A DNA stretch of 58,805 nt, taken from assembly GCA_031269485.1 (NCBI GenBank), contig JAISZC010000032.1:1-58805 (forward strand). The letters run 5' to 3'. Positions 1-8,286 of the stretch are shown here, one piece after another (position 1 is the first letter of the stretch; the number at the start of each line of letters is the position of its first letter). Under the pieces are notes generated by a model, which saw only the letters and a program-made list of their open reading frames with translations, was not told where the DNA came from and ran no database searches. Position numbers and translations under genes: made by a program. The DNA is from Deltaproteobacteria bacterium. Lineage in GTDB: Bacteria > Desulfobacterota > Desulfarculia > Adiutricales > Adiutricaceae.

Positions 1-658
1 CGCGACGCCAGACGGGCGTCAGCAAAAGGCCCAGGCAGGCCGCCGCCAGGGCCGCCGCCAGGGCCGCCCAGCCGCCGCAGGCCGACAACGTCAGCGTCGA
101 CGCCAGGGCCAAAAACAGCTCCCGCGGACCGGAGAGCTGGATCATCCAGCAGCCCAGCCCGCCGGATTCAGGCCGGGCGCTGTCCGAGCGCACGGCCACG
201 ATCGAGGCCGTCAGGCGGCCCCAGACGGGATAAAGGATCAGCGGCGCCGTCAGAAATCGGCCGTCCGGGGCCAAAGCGGCCAACAGCGACGTTTTGAGCA
301 GCAGGTCCAAGACGATGGCCGTCACTCCGAAGGCGCCTTGGCGGCTGTCTTTGAGGATTTCGAATTTTTTCTCCAGGCTGCGATGCGACAAAAGCGCGTC
401 CGCCGCGTCGGCCAAGCCGTCGAGATGGAAGCCGCGGGTGAAGATGATCTGGCAGGCCGCCAGAGCCGTCGCCGCGAAGCCCGCGGGCGCGGCGGCCAGA
501 TAGGCGACCCAGGCCAAGACGGCCGCGGCGAGCCCCAGAAAGAGGCCGACCAGCGGGTAATAGCCCGGCAGCCGGCCGAAATCCTCAGGCTCGAGGCGCT
601 CGGAGAACCTCAGCGGGGCGATGGTCAAAAAAGCCAAGGCGTGCAGGAGCGGTTTCAA
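1..658 (-). CDS. cobS: Adenosylcobinamide-GDP ribazoletransferase (cobalamin synthase), partial
   Basis: Joins adenosylcobinamide-GDP to alpha-ribazole in the last membrane-bound steps of cobalamin synthesis. The minus-strand frame is open from the window edge to a TTG at 658, which is preceded by GGAGG at a good distance. About 219 residues are visible and the C-terminus lies outside the window. The family motif GFHLDGLADAADAL is near residue 75, followed by the region around FEILKDSRQGAFG, and several hydrophobic segments follow. The gene supports corrinoid production, which suits the corrinoid-dependent methyltransferase-like genes near 30 and 57 kb. Recognition rests on the motif and membrane character; the TTG start is the least certain part. 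Confidence 0.85.
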   Translation of the reverse strand, partial: MKPLLHALAFLTIAPLRFSERLEPEDFGRLPGYYPLVGLFLGLAAAVLAWVAYLAAAPAGFAATALAACQIIFTRGFHLDGLADAADALLSHRSLEKKFEILKDSRQGAFGVTAIVLDLLLKTSLLAALAPDGRFLTAPLILYPVWGRLTASIVAVRSDSARPESGGLGCWMIQLSGPRELFLALASTLTLSACGGWAALAAALAAACLGLLLTPVWRR

Positions 659-1112
659 GAGAGCCTCCGGCCCGAGCCGGCCGGTCCGACCGGGAGGACG
701 CCGGGGCGGCCGAAAATTATAGGGCAAAAAAGGCCGCGGCGCCCGACCGCGGCGCGACAAGTATATCACAGCCCCGGCCGTCGACAAAAAGCCCTTCGGG
801 CGGTCTGGCGGACCGCAAAAAAGGCTTGAATTTCTTTCGGCGTTATTGTAATTGTTTCGAGTCAAATAAGCCCGGACCCGACCGCCGGCGACAGGCCGCG
901 GGACGGCCCGAGGACCAAGGCCGAGGCGGCCTGGTCTTGACGACTCTTTTTTTTGTCTGCCCCTTTCGCCGGCTTGCGGCCGCGGCCCGCGTTCTCGGAA
1001 CGCGGCCGCTGGTCCCCGGCCAGCGACCAAAAAATAATGCCCTGGGAGCGGCGCGGTGGAGCGGCCTCTCCCGAAAACGGCGCGTCGGCGCCTGACTCCT
1101 CAGGAGGCTGCT
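659..1112. other. Intergenic region between divergent cobS and the GcvH-like gene
   Basis: This GC-rich spacer of about 450 bases has no convincing gene. The short frames in it have no family resemblance and overlap each other. A small hairpin (AGGCCG/CGGCCT, near 918-932) lies before a run of T at about 945, but no gene ends there. I saw no clear cobalamin riboswitch box and no good sigma-70 promoter pair. Confidence 0.5.
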
Positions 1113-1613
1113 GTGGATCTGCACACGCTAAAATATTCTCCGGAACACCTTTGGGTGAGGATGGACGACGACAATCACGTGACCATCGGCGTGACCGAGG
1201 AATTTTTGCACGACTACGATAAATTGGTGAAAATTCGTCTTCCCGCCGAGGGCGACGAGTTTTCCAAAGATGAGATGTTCGGCCGCATCAGCGTGGGGCA
1301 CGGCTCCGGCATCAGGCTGATGTGCCCGCTCAGCGGCGAGGTCCTGTCGGTCAACGACGACATAGTCGATGCGCCGGAGGCCATTTTGGAGGATCCCTAC
1401 GAGGAAGGCTGGCTCATAAGGCTCGACATCCACTCCATGTCAGAATTTGAAGATTTGATGAGCCGCGAGGAGTACGAGGAGATCACCGAGCTGGAGAACG
1501 AAAGCGCGGACGAAATTGGGGAATTTGACGACGATGACGATGACGAAGATGACGACGACGAAGATGACGAAGATGACGATGACGACGACTACGATGACGA
1601 CGACGAGTATTGA
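1113..1613 (+). CDS. Glycine cleavage H-like protein lacking the lipoyl lysine, with acidic tail
   Basis: The start is a GTG at 1113 with AGGAGG five bases upstream; the frame is also open further upstream. The product has 166 residues. Residues 5-105 follow the GcvH fold: LKYSPEHLWVR, then a CPLSGEVLSVND stretch, then EDPYEEGWLIRL. The site that normally reads ESVKA, whose lysine carries lipoate, reads ISVGHGSG at residues 59-66, so the modified lysine is missing. Residues 137-166 are almost only Asp and Glu, encoded by GAC/GAT/GAA triplets that could slip. The gene stands alone, with a strong terminator after it and no gcvT or gcvP nearby. It probably does not shuttle aminomethyl groups and may be a binding or regulatory relative. 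The family assignment is firm; the function is unknown. Confidence 0.8.
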   Translation: MDLHTLKYSPEHLWVRMDDDNHVTIGVTEEFLHDYDKLVKIRLPAEGDEFSKDEMFGRISVGHGSGIRLMCPLSGEVLSVNDDIVDAPEAILEDPYEEGWLIRLDIHSMSEFEDLMSREEYEEITELENESADEIGEFDDDDDDEDDDDEDDEDDDDDDYDDDDEY

Positions 1614-1754
1614 GGCCGACGCGCCTTGAGGGCGACGGCTGACGCCGGCCCGCCAGGCGTTCGCGGCGTCCGCCGCTCCTAAGTTTTTCCGCGATCGTCG
1701 GGCCGCGAAGCCGCCTCTCCCTGGCGGCGTCGTCGCTGGCCAGAGATACGCCAG

Positions 1755-1800
1755 CCGGCCTGGCCGGGGATAAGCCTCCCCCGCCAGGCCGGTTTTTTTT
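1755..1800 (+). terminator. Rho-independent terminator after the GcvH-like gene
   Basis: A perfect 10-base stem (CCGGCCTGGC with GCCAGGCCGG, extended inward by G/C pairs) is followed at once by eight T residues on the plus strand. It lies 140 bases after the GcvH-like stop codon. Confidence 0.85.
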
Positions 1801-1829
1801 GGCCGGCGGTCAAGCCGTCGGCCGCGCGG

Positions 1830-1974
1830 CTTGTTTGCTTGTTTGCTTGTTTGCTTGTTTGTTTGCTTGTTTGCTTGTTTGTTTGCTTGCTTGTTTGCTT
1901 GCTTGCTTGCTTGCTTGTTTGTTTGCTTGCTTGTTTGTTTGTTTTTTTGTTTGTTTGTTTGCTTGCTTGCTTGC
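1830..1974. repeat. Tetranucleotide repeat (TTTG/CTTG), about 36 units
   Basis: About 145 bases are built almost only from TTTG and CTTG units, with one longer T run. The repeat lies between the terminator of the GcvH-like gene and the 3' end of the convergent response-regulator gene. Read on the minus strand in another frame, it would encode Lys-Gln/Asn/Ala/Ser repeats. No real gene runs through it, so it is best treated as a slippage-prone microsatellite in a spacer of about 400 bases. Confidence 0.9.
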
Positions 1975-2022
1975 CAGCGCGCTGGGCGGCCTCAGTCTCC
2001 GCCGGGCCGCCGCCGCTCCGCG

Positions 2023-2700
2023 TCAGAGCTGGGCCAAGCAGTAGCCCAGCCCGTGCTGGGTCTGGACGATTTCCTGGGCGCCGACTTTTTGGAATTTTTT
2101 TCGAATATGGAGGATGTGGCTGTCGATGGTGCGGTCGCTGACGGCCACGCCCGGAAAGACCTGCTCGAGGAGCTCGTCGCGGGAGAAAACTTTGCGCGGC
2201 CTTTGGCACATGGTCCGCAAAAGCTTGAATTCCGTGGCCGTCAGTTCGACTTTTTGGCCGTTCCAAAGGGCTTCGAGGCTTTCCAAATCCAGGCTCAGCG
2301 GACCGAGCTTGAAGACTTCGGCGGCCGCGGCCGCCGGCGCGCCGCGCCGGAGGATGGCCGCCACGCGGGCTGTCAGCTCCCGAGGGCTGAAAGGCTTGGT
2401 GACGTAGTCGTCCCCGCCGATGGTCAGCCCCATCACCCGGTCGACCTCCTCGTCTCGCGCCGACAAGAACAAGATCGGCGCGCGGCTGAACTCCCGAACG
2501 GCCCGGCACAGCCACAGGCCGTCCTTGCCTGGCAGGTTGATGTCGACGATGGCCAGGTCGGGCTTGAGGTCCTTGAAAAGGGCCAGGGCGCTTTCGCCGT
2601 CTTGGGCCGTCGCGACCGCGTAGCCGGCGGCGGTCAAGGCGAATTCGACGACTTCGGCAATGTGCGGGTCGTCGTCGACCACCAAAATGGAGGCGCTCAA
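2023..2700 (-). CDS. OmpR/PhoB-type response regulator
   Basis: The product has 225 residues. A receiver domain (about 1-118) has acidic residues at 10-11, the phosphoacceptor Asp53 in VDINLP, and the conserved Lys in YVTKPF. A winged-helix effector domain (about 130-225) ends in the typical HILHIRKKF and HGLGYCLAQL stretches. The start appears to be a TTG at 2700 with GGTGA upstream. It is the last of four minus-strand genes (glgA, GAF histidine kinase, metallophosphoesterase, this gene), so the kinase at 4149-6566 is its likely but unproven partner. Its target genes cannot be told from the sequence. Confidence 0.9.
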   Translation of the reverse strand: MSASILVVDDDPHIAEVVEFALTAAGYAVATAQDGESALALFKDLKPDLAIVDINLPGKDGLWLCRAVREFSRAPILFLSARDEEVDRVMGLTIGGDDYVTKPFSPRELTARVAAILRRGAPAAAAAEVFKLGPLSLDLESLEALWNGQKVELTATEFKLLRTMCQRPRKVFSRDELLEQVFPGVAVSDRTIDSHILHIRKKFQKVGAQEIVQTQHGLGYCLAQL

Positions 2701-2831
2701 AGTTTCACCGTCAGGGTCCTGAGAGTTTGGGGTTGTCGGCCGGCGGCTTGGTCAGTCTTTGGCGGTCAGGTTGTCCTGAGCCGAGGTTCCGGGCCGAAAT
2801 TCGAAGCGGCCGTCCTTTGGCGCGGCTGGCG

Positions 2832-4055
2832 TCAGTTCCGCGGCGTCGGGCTCTTGATGGTCAAAAGGCTGATCTCCGGCCAGGCCCAAAGCCGGAAGGG
2901 CACGGTCGAGGAGGCCAGGCCCTTGGTCACGTAGATGGTCAGAGGGCCCTCCTGATAGGGGCCGTGGACGAGGTCCAGGCCGTAGACCAAGCGGGCCAGG
3001 TTGAGGTTGGGAAACCAGGGGACCTGGGCCTGGCCGCCGTGGAGGTGCCCGGCCAGATACAGAGAGGCCCCGGCGGCGGCGGCTTCGGCGAAGCCTTCCG
3101 GGCGATGGTTGACGAAGACGACCAGGTGGCCTGGCTGGCGCGGCGGGCCGGCCAGGCGGCGGAAGTCGAAGCGTTCGCCTGGCGGCCGGCGGGATTTCAT
3201 GCCGGGCTCGCCCGTGTCGGCGAACCCGATCAGGCTCAAGGGGAGGCCGGGGAGGTTGAGGCGGCGGCCGGAAAGCACCTCGACGCCCAGCTTGGTCAAA
3301 ATGGCCTCCTCGCGCGCCGGATCGTCGAGCAGCAGGTCGTGGTTGCCCAGCACCGCGCAGACGCCGTAAGGCACGGAGCGCAAGCTCGCCAGCGGCTGCC
3401 GCCAGTCCCAGGCGAGCTCCGCCCGATCGTCGATCAGATCGCCGGCCAGCACGATCAGGTCGGGCTTGGCCGAGGCGGCCAGGGACATCGCCTCGGCCAA
3501 GGTGGCCTCATTGAGGCCGCGGCCGTAGTGCAGATCGGACAGCACCGCGATGGAAAAGCCTTCCAAGGCCGGCGGGAGGTTGGGCAGGGACAGAAACGAG
3601 CGGTGAATAATCGGGGGCTGGTTTTGGACGTGCAGGCCATAGGCCGAGACGGCCAGCATGCCCGCCAGCAGGATCGTCCGCAGATTCCAGAAGGCGGACG
3701 CCGGGCGGCCGGCTTTGAACAATCGCGGCAGGCCAGCCCGCCGGGACCGTCGCAGCGGGCGGAGCAAAAAGTCCAGGACGGTCAGCAGCGCCGCCGGCGC
3801 GGCCCAGGCCAGGTGGACGTGCTCCCAGGCCAGCGCCGGCCGCCAGACCCAGCAGAACCAAAGGCGGTCGGCCGGGGGCGGAGCCTTTTGCACGTGGAGG
3901 CGGAAGAAGACGACGACGGCGGCCAGGTTGAAGGTCAGATAAAGGGCGGCGACGAGCAGGCTAGGCAACGGGCGACGCAGGCGACGAAGCAGGAAGCGGA
4001 CGGTCAAGACTTGGATCAGCAGCATGACCAGGGCCAAGGCCGGACTGCGCATCAT
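2832..4055 (-). CDS. Membrane-anchored metallophosphoesterase (YkuE/YaeI-like)
   Basis: The product has 407 residues. The first 150 hold about four hydrophobic segments (for example ALVMLLIQVLTVRFL and LLVAALYLTFNLAAVVVFF). A calcineurin-like catalytic domain follows with all metal motifs: SDLHYG (DxH), AGDLIDD (GDxxD), LGNHD, VNHRPEG and AGHLHGG (GHxH). Relatives include phosphodiesterases acting at the membrane on phospholipid or lipid A-type substrates; the substrate here is unknown. The start ATGATG at 4055 has GGGAGC upstream. It sits 93 bases after the histidine kinase and 131 bases before the response regulator, probably in one transcript. Confidence 0.85.
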   Translation of the reverse strand: MMRSPALALVMLLIQVLTVRFLLRRLRRPLPSLLVAALYLTFNLAAVVVFFRLHVQKAPPPADRLWFCWVWRPALAWEHVHLAWAAPAALLTVLDFLLRPLRRSRRAGLPRLFKAGRPASAFWNLRTILLAGMLAVSAYGLHVQNQPPIIHRSFLSLPNLPPALEGFSIAVLSDLHYGRGLNEATLAEAMSLAASAKPDLIVLAGDLIDDRAELAWDWRQPLASLRSVPYGVCAVLGNHDLLLDDPAREEAILTKLGVEVLSGRRLNLPGLPLSLIGFADTGEPGMKSRRPPGERFDFRRLAGPPRQPGHLVVFVNHRPEGFAEAAAAGASLYLAGHLHGGQAQVPWFPNLNLARLVYGLDLVHGPYQEGPLTIYVTKGLASSTVPFRLWAWPEISLLTIKSPTPRN

Positions 4056-4148
4056 GGCTTGAGCTCCCGTTGGTTCGGGAGGTCAGGACGCCGCGGGCGG
4101 GCGCGGGCTGGACGGACCGACGCCGTCGGTTGGGGCGGCGGCATGGCT

Positions 4149-6566
4149 TCAGCCCTCGGCGAAGGCCGGCAGCATGAAGGTGAAGCTGGCCCCGCCGTCT
4201 GGCCATTCTGGCGGGTGGTTGGCGACCGTCAGCAAGCCGTTGTAACGGTCGATGATCTTTTTGACGATCGACAGCCCCAGGCCGGTGCCTTGAGTCTTGG
4301 TGGTGAAAAAGGGCGTGAAGACGTCGGTGAGCAGCTCGTCGGGCACGCCCGGGCCGGTGTCGGTCACTTGGCAGGCCACGTAGTCGGTTTCGTTTTCCCG
4401 GCAGCGCTTGAGGCGGATGCGGATCAGGCCGCCGCCTTGGGGGGCCATGGCTTGAGAGGCGTTGTAGATGAGGTTCAAAAAGACGTGCATGACCTGGCGC
4501 TCGTCGGCCGAGACCTTGGGCAGATTGTCTTCGTGCGTCAGATTGATGGTCACCCGGGTGCGGTCCATCTCGTGGCGCAGCGTGCGCACGGTTTCCTTGG
4601 CCACGTCCTCGAGCTGGAAGGAGCGCACCAGGCCGCGTTCGTCGCGGGCGAAGTCCAGCACGTTGTTGAGCACGCCGTTGAGCCGCTCGACTTCCTCCAG
4701 GATGACCAGGGGATACTTGCGCAGCGGGTCGTCGGCGGGCATCTTTTTGAGCAGCCGTTGGGTGAAGCCGCCGATGGACACCAGGGGGTTGCGGATCTCG
4801 TGGGCCAGCTGGGTGCCCATCTCGCCCTGGGCGGCCAGCTTTTCGGCCTCGATGAGCTGGATGCGCGTCTGGGCCAGGTTTTGGTTGGCCTGGCGCAGAT
4901 CTTCGTAGAGCTGGGTGTTTTCGATGGCCAGCCCGGCCTGGTTGGCCAACATGTTCAAATCGCGCAGGCTGTCGGCCGTCAGCGGCTCGCCGGACAAGGA
5001 GCGGTCCACGGCGATGACGCCCACCTCCCGCCCCTTGGCCAGCATGGGCACGGCCGCGTAGGCCCGCAGCCCGAAGTCGCCCAGATCGGCGTCGTCGGAA
5101 GCGTCGAGGCCCCGAAAGCCCAGCAAGGGCTTTTTCTCCAACGTCGCCCGGGCCAGGATGCGCGTCGAATCGGGGCGGACGGCGATCTTCAGGCTCATCT
5201 CCCGTCCCTGCTCCATCATCAGGGCCGCCTCCTCCCGCAAGGGGCGCCTGAGGTGCTCGGCCAAGCCCACGTTATCGTCGGGCGGGGCGGAGGAGTCGGC
5301 CGACCAGTACGCCGAGCTCTCCAGTCGCAGATCGTCTCCGTCGCCCTTGGCCAGCAGAATCAGCACCTTGTCGAAGCCCAGGCCCTGCTTGACGGTCAGG
5401 GCCTTGACGATGATCCACACCAGCTCGTCGTAGCGCACGGTGGTCAGCATGGCCCCGGATATGTCGTAGAGGTTCGACAGGTAGCGGACCATGGCCTCGT
5501 TGGTCGACGCCAGGCCCTCGACCTTGTTGAAGGTCAGGGCGTTTTCGACCACCCCGGAGATCATGCTGTTCATGGCCGCCAGCAGCTCCATGTCCTCCCG
5601 GGCGAAGAGCTGAGGGGAGACCGACAGGCCTCCGCCGCGGTGGCCGCCGAGCTTGTTGAACAGCGTGATGCTGCCTTGGTGGGGGCCTTGGAACAAAAGA
5701 GGCATGCTGATGACGGTGTTGCCAATCTCCTTGGCCGTCAGATCGCGGCTTTGAGGGTCGTCCTCCATCAGGCCCATGAAGGGCGCCTCTCGGCGGAGGC
5801 ACTCGGCCGCCGACCGGGGGAGGGCCCGGCCTTGAAAGCGCGAGAAATTGTAGGCTGGCGGGACGACGCCGTACTGGGAGGAGTACAGCAGCAGCTCGCC
5901 GGGCCGGTCAAGCACGTTGAGGGCGCAGCCGTCGGCGATGAACACGCCGGCGGCGATGCGGGGGATCATGCTCATGACCTTGTCGACTTCGATGGTCGAC
6001 GACAGCGAGCGGCCCAGCTCGCTGAGCACGTTGAGCACGCTGATGCGCTTGCGCGTGTCGGTGGCCAGCTGGTTGTTTTTTATGGCCAAGGCCAGCTGGT
6101 TGGCCACCGCCTCGACCACTTGGCCCGCCGGGCCGGAGCTCAGATCGGTCGGGCGGCTGCACAGGATCATGATGGCCCCGTAGCAGGTCTTGTCGTCGAC
6201 CACCGGCACCACGGCCAGGCAGGGCGTGAAGGGCGCGAGGTAGGTCCGCCAGAGCTCCGGCAGGCTCGCCAGATCATGGACTTCGGCCAAAAGAGGCTGC
6301 CGGTTGGCGATGGCGCGTTCCAAAAAGGAGCTGGTCAACGGCAGGGGCTCGGCGGGGACGGTCGGCTCGTCGGCCGGCCGGCGGACGAGCAGCAGGCGCT
6401 TTTCGCGGTCGAGGAAAAACAGCAGCGACTTGTCGAGGCTCAGCTCCCAAGACAGCAGGCTCAGGAAGTTGCCGACCTTGGCCTCGAACTGGATGTTGGA
6501 GTTGGCCAGCCTGATGAGCTTGGCCAAAAAGGCGGCGACGTCGCCGACCCTGACGGCGTTCGGCAT
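4149..6566 (-). CDS. Cytoplasmic sensor histidine kinase with three GAF-like domains
   Basis: The product has 805 residues from the ATG at 6566, which lies two bases after the glgA stop. The frame is open further upstream, but that part overlaps glgA in another frame. Three GAF-like regions lie at about 20-165, 180-345 and 365-555, followed by a coiled linker, a HisKA domain with His589 in AHEIRNPL, and an HATPase domain with N-box LNLIYNASQ (about 698), G1 box DTGPGVP and G2 box GTGLGLS. No transmembrane segment is obvious, so it probably senses an internal signal or small ligand. The tight junction with glgA suggests co-translation and a link to carbon storage. The response regulator at 2023-2700 is the likely partner. 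Confidence 0.88.
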   Translation of the reverse strand: MPNAVRVGDVAAFLAKLIRLANSNIQFEAKVGNFLSLLSWELSLDKSLLFFLDREKRLLLVRRPADEPTVPAEPLPLTSSFLERAIANRQPLLAEVHDLASLPELWRTYLAPFTPCLAVVPVVDDKTCYGAIMILCSRPTDLSSGPAGQVVEAVANQLALAIKNNQLATDTRKRISVLNVLSELGRSLSSTIEVDKVMSMIPRIAAGVFIADGCALNVLDRPGELLLYSSQYGVVPPAYNFSRFQGRALPRSAAECLRREAPFMGLMEDDPQSRDLTAKEIGNTVISMPLLFQGPHQGSITLFNKLGGHRGGGLSVSPQLFAREDMELLAAMNSMISGVVENALTFNKVEGLASTNEAMVRYLSNLYDISGAMLTTVRYDELVWIIVKALTVKQGLGFDKVLILLAKGDGDDLRLESSAYWSADSSAPPDDNVGLAEHLRRPLREEAALMMEQGREMSLKIAVRPDSTRILARATLEKKPLLGFRGLDASDDADLGDFGLRAYAAVPMLAKGREVGVIAVDRSLSGEPLTADSLRDLNMLANQAGLAIENTQLYEDLRQANQNLAQTRIQLIEAEKLAAQGEMGTQLAHEIRNPLVSIGGFTQRLLKKMPADDPLRKYPLVILEEVERLNGVLNNVLDFARDERGLVRSFQLEDVAKETVRTLRHEMDRTRVTINLTHEDNLPKVSADERQVMHVFLNLIYNASQAMAPQGGGLIRIRLKRCRENETDYVACQVTDTGPGVPDELLTDVFTPFFTTKTQGTGLGLSIVKKIIDRYNGLLTVANHPPEWPDGGASFTFMLPAFAEG

Positions 6567-6568
6567 GA

Positions 6569-8029
6569 TCAGAGCGCCTGGCCGGCGGCCAAGGCCTGGC
6601 GGTAAATCTCCTCGTAGGCCGCCGCGGCGCGCTCCCAGGAATAATCCTCGAGCATGGCCCGCCGCACGAGCCCGAGCCAGCCGGCGCGATCTTCGTAATG
6701 CCTGATGGCCGTGGACAAGGTCGCCAGGAGGGCTTCGGGAGTGTAGTCGTGGAACTTGAAGCCGGTGCCCTGGCCGGGTTTGGTGAGCTCGTCGACGACG
6801 GTGTCGTCGAGCCCGCCGGTGGCCCGCACCACGGGCACGGCCCCGTATTTGAGGGCGTAGAGCTGCTCGAGGCCGCAAGGCTCAAAGCGCGAGGGGGCCA
6901 AAAACAGGTCGGCGCCGGCCAAGATTTGGTGGGTCAGCGACGGGTCGTAGCTCAGCTTGAGGCCCACGCGGCCGGAGTTGGCGCGGGCCGTCTCGCGCAG
7001 AAAGGAGATGTGCTGATCTTCGCCGGTGCCCATGAACACCAGCCGCAGCGGCAGCTCCAAAAGGTCGGGCATGGCCCGGGCGATGAGATCAAGCCCCTTG
7101 CGGTTGAGCAGCCGGCTGATGACGGCCGCCACCGGCGAGGGGCCAGGCTCGAGGCCGAAGAGGGCCGCCAGATTGTCGCGGCAGATTTTCTTGCCGGCCA
7201 GGTTGTCCTGGTCGAAGAAGGCCGGCAGGCGGCGGTCGGTGGAGGGATTCCACAGGCCGTAGTCCACGCCGTGGAGCACGCTTCGGAGATCTTGGCGGCG
7301 CTCCTTGAGCACGCCCTCCAGGCCCTGGCCCAGCTCCGGGCCGAGGGTTTCCCGCGCGTAGCGGTGGCTGACGGTGCTGACGAGGTCGGCCCCCAGCAGG
7401 CCGGCTTTGGTGAGGTTGAGCTGGCCGTGGAACTCCAGGCCCTGAAAGGTGAAATGGCTCCAGTCGAGCCCGGTCATGGCGAAATCGTAATACGGAAAAG
7501 TTCCCTGGTTGGCGAGGTTGTGATAGGTGAACACTGTCCCCGCCCGGGCCAAGTTGGGCCAGGCGCGCTTGAGGACCTTGACGTACATGGGCACCAGGCC
7601 CGTGGGCCAGTCGTGGCTGTGGACAATCACGGGCTCGCCTGGCTCGGCCAGTTGGCCGATGGCGGCGAAGGCGGCCTTGGAGAAGAAGATGAAGCGCTCG
7701 GCGTTGTCGTCGTAATCTCCGAATTCGTTGCCGTAGATGCCGGGCCGGTCGAAGAGGTCGTCGCAGCCCACCAGCACCAGGCTGTGCTCGCCTGGGAGAT
7801 CGAGCCGAAAATGATCGGCGGTTCGTCGGCTGATGGCCAGATCAATTTCCCTTCTGAGATTCGGCAGCTTGACCAGCTGGAACTTTTCGGCCCCGTGGTG
7901 CTTGGGCGTCAGCACGGTCACCTGATGACCCTTGGCCGCCAGAGCCTTGGGCAGGTGGTACGAGACGTCGCCTAGGCCTCCGGCGCGGGAGCAGGGCACG
8001 GCTTCAGGGGTGACGAAAAAAATCCGCAT
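6569..8029 (-). CDS. glgA: Glycogen synthase (ADP-glucose type, GT5)
   Basis: Transfers glucose from ADP-glucose to the non-reducing end of alpha-1,4-glucan. The chosen ATG at 8029 gives 486 residues starting MRIFFVTPEAVPCSRAGGLGDV, which matches the N-terminus of the family (the usual KTGGL loop is RAGGL here). The frame stays open further upstream to 8290, but that part is low-complexity. The GT-B C-terminal domain has SRFEPCGLEQLYALKYG with the conserved Glu, then VVRATGGLDDTV. Length is typical. It is first in the group with the GAF kinase, which starts two bases after its stop. No other glycogen gene is in view. Confidence 0.92.
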   Translation of the reverse strand: MRIFFVTPEAVPCSRAGGLGDVSYHLPKALAAKGHQVTVLTPKHHGAEKFQLVKLPNLRREIDLAISRRTADHFRLDLPGEHSLVLVGCDDLFDRPGIYGNEFGDYDDNAERFIFFSKAAFAAIGQLAEPGEPVIVHSHDWPTGLVPMYVKVLKRAWPNLARAGTVFTYHNLANQGTFPYYDFAMTGLDWSHFTFQGLEFHGQLNLTKAGLLGADLVSTVSHRYARETLGPELGQGLEGVLKERRQDLRSVLHGVDYGLWNPSTDRRLPAFFDQDNLAGKKICRDNLAALFGLEPGPSPVAAVISRLLNRKGLDLIARAMPDLLELPLRLVFMGTGEDQHISFLRETARANSGRVGLKLSYDPSLTHQILAGADLFLAPSRFEPCGLEQLYALKYGAVPVVRATGGLDDTVVDELTKPGQGTGFKFHDYTPEALLATLSTAIRHYEDRAGWLGLVRRAMLEDYSWERAAAAYEEIYRQALAAGQAL

Positions 8030-8286
8030 AGTTTCTCGCAGGCCGGAAGAAGTCGCCTTCTGAGGCTTGGCGGCGTTGGGCCGCGGGCCTTGAGTTCTGA
8101 GGCGGCGAGCCGGCTTTGGGCCTTGATCCTCCAGGAGGGGCCCGTCTCGCGGCGCTTTGAGGACCTTGGGCGACGGCGTGGCCAGTTGCCGCGAAGTCTC
8201 GCCCGCCGTCGCGGGGGCGCCGGCTAACGGCCGCTTTGTTCGCCGGGGCGTCCGGGGCCAAGCCGCCGGTCGGCTTGAGGCCGTTT

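Noticed and set aside
659-1112. Cobalamin riboswitch before cobS
   Set aside because: I looked for the conserved B12 box and the usual core stems on the minus strand and did not find them.
1679-2515. Minus-strand frame with KQASKQTNK repeats
   Set aside because: It overlaps the response regulator in another frame and gains its length only from the TTTG/CTTG microsatellite.
2727-6605. A 1292-codon open frame on the plus strand
   Set aside because: It runs antisense to the metallophosphoesterase and histidine kinase genes, which have clear domains. The product is Gly/Gln/His/Arg-rich with no family features, typical of an antisense frame in GC-rich DNA.
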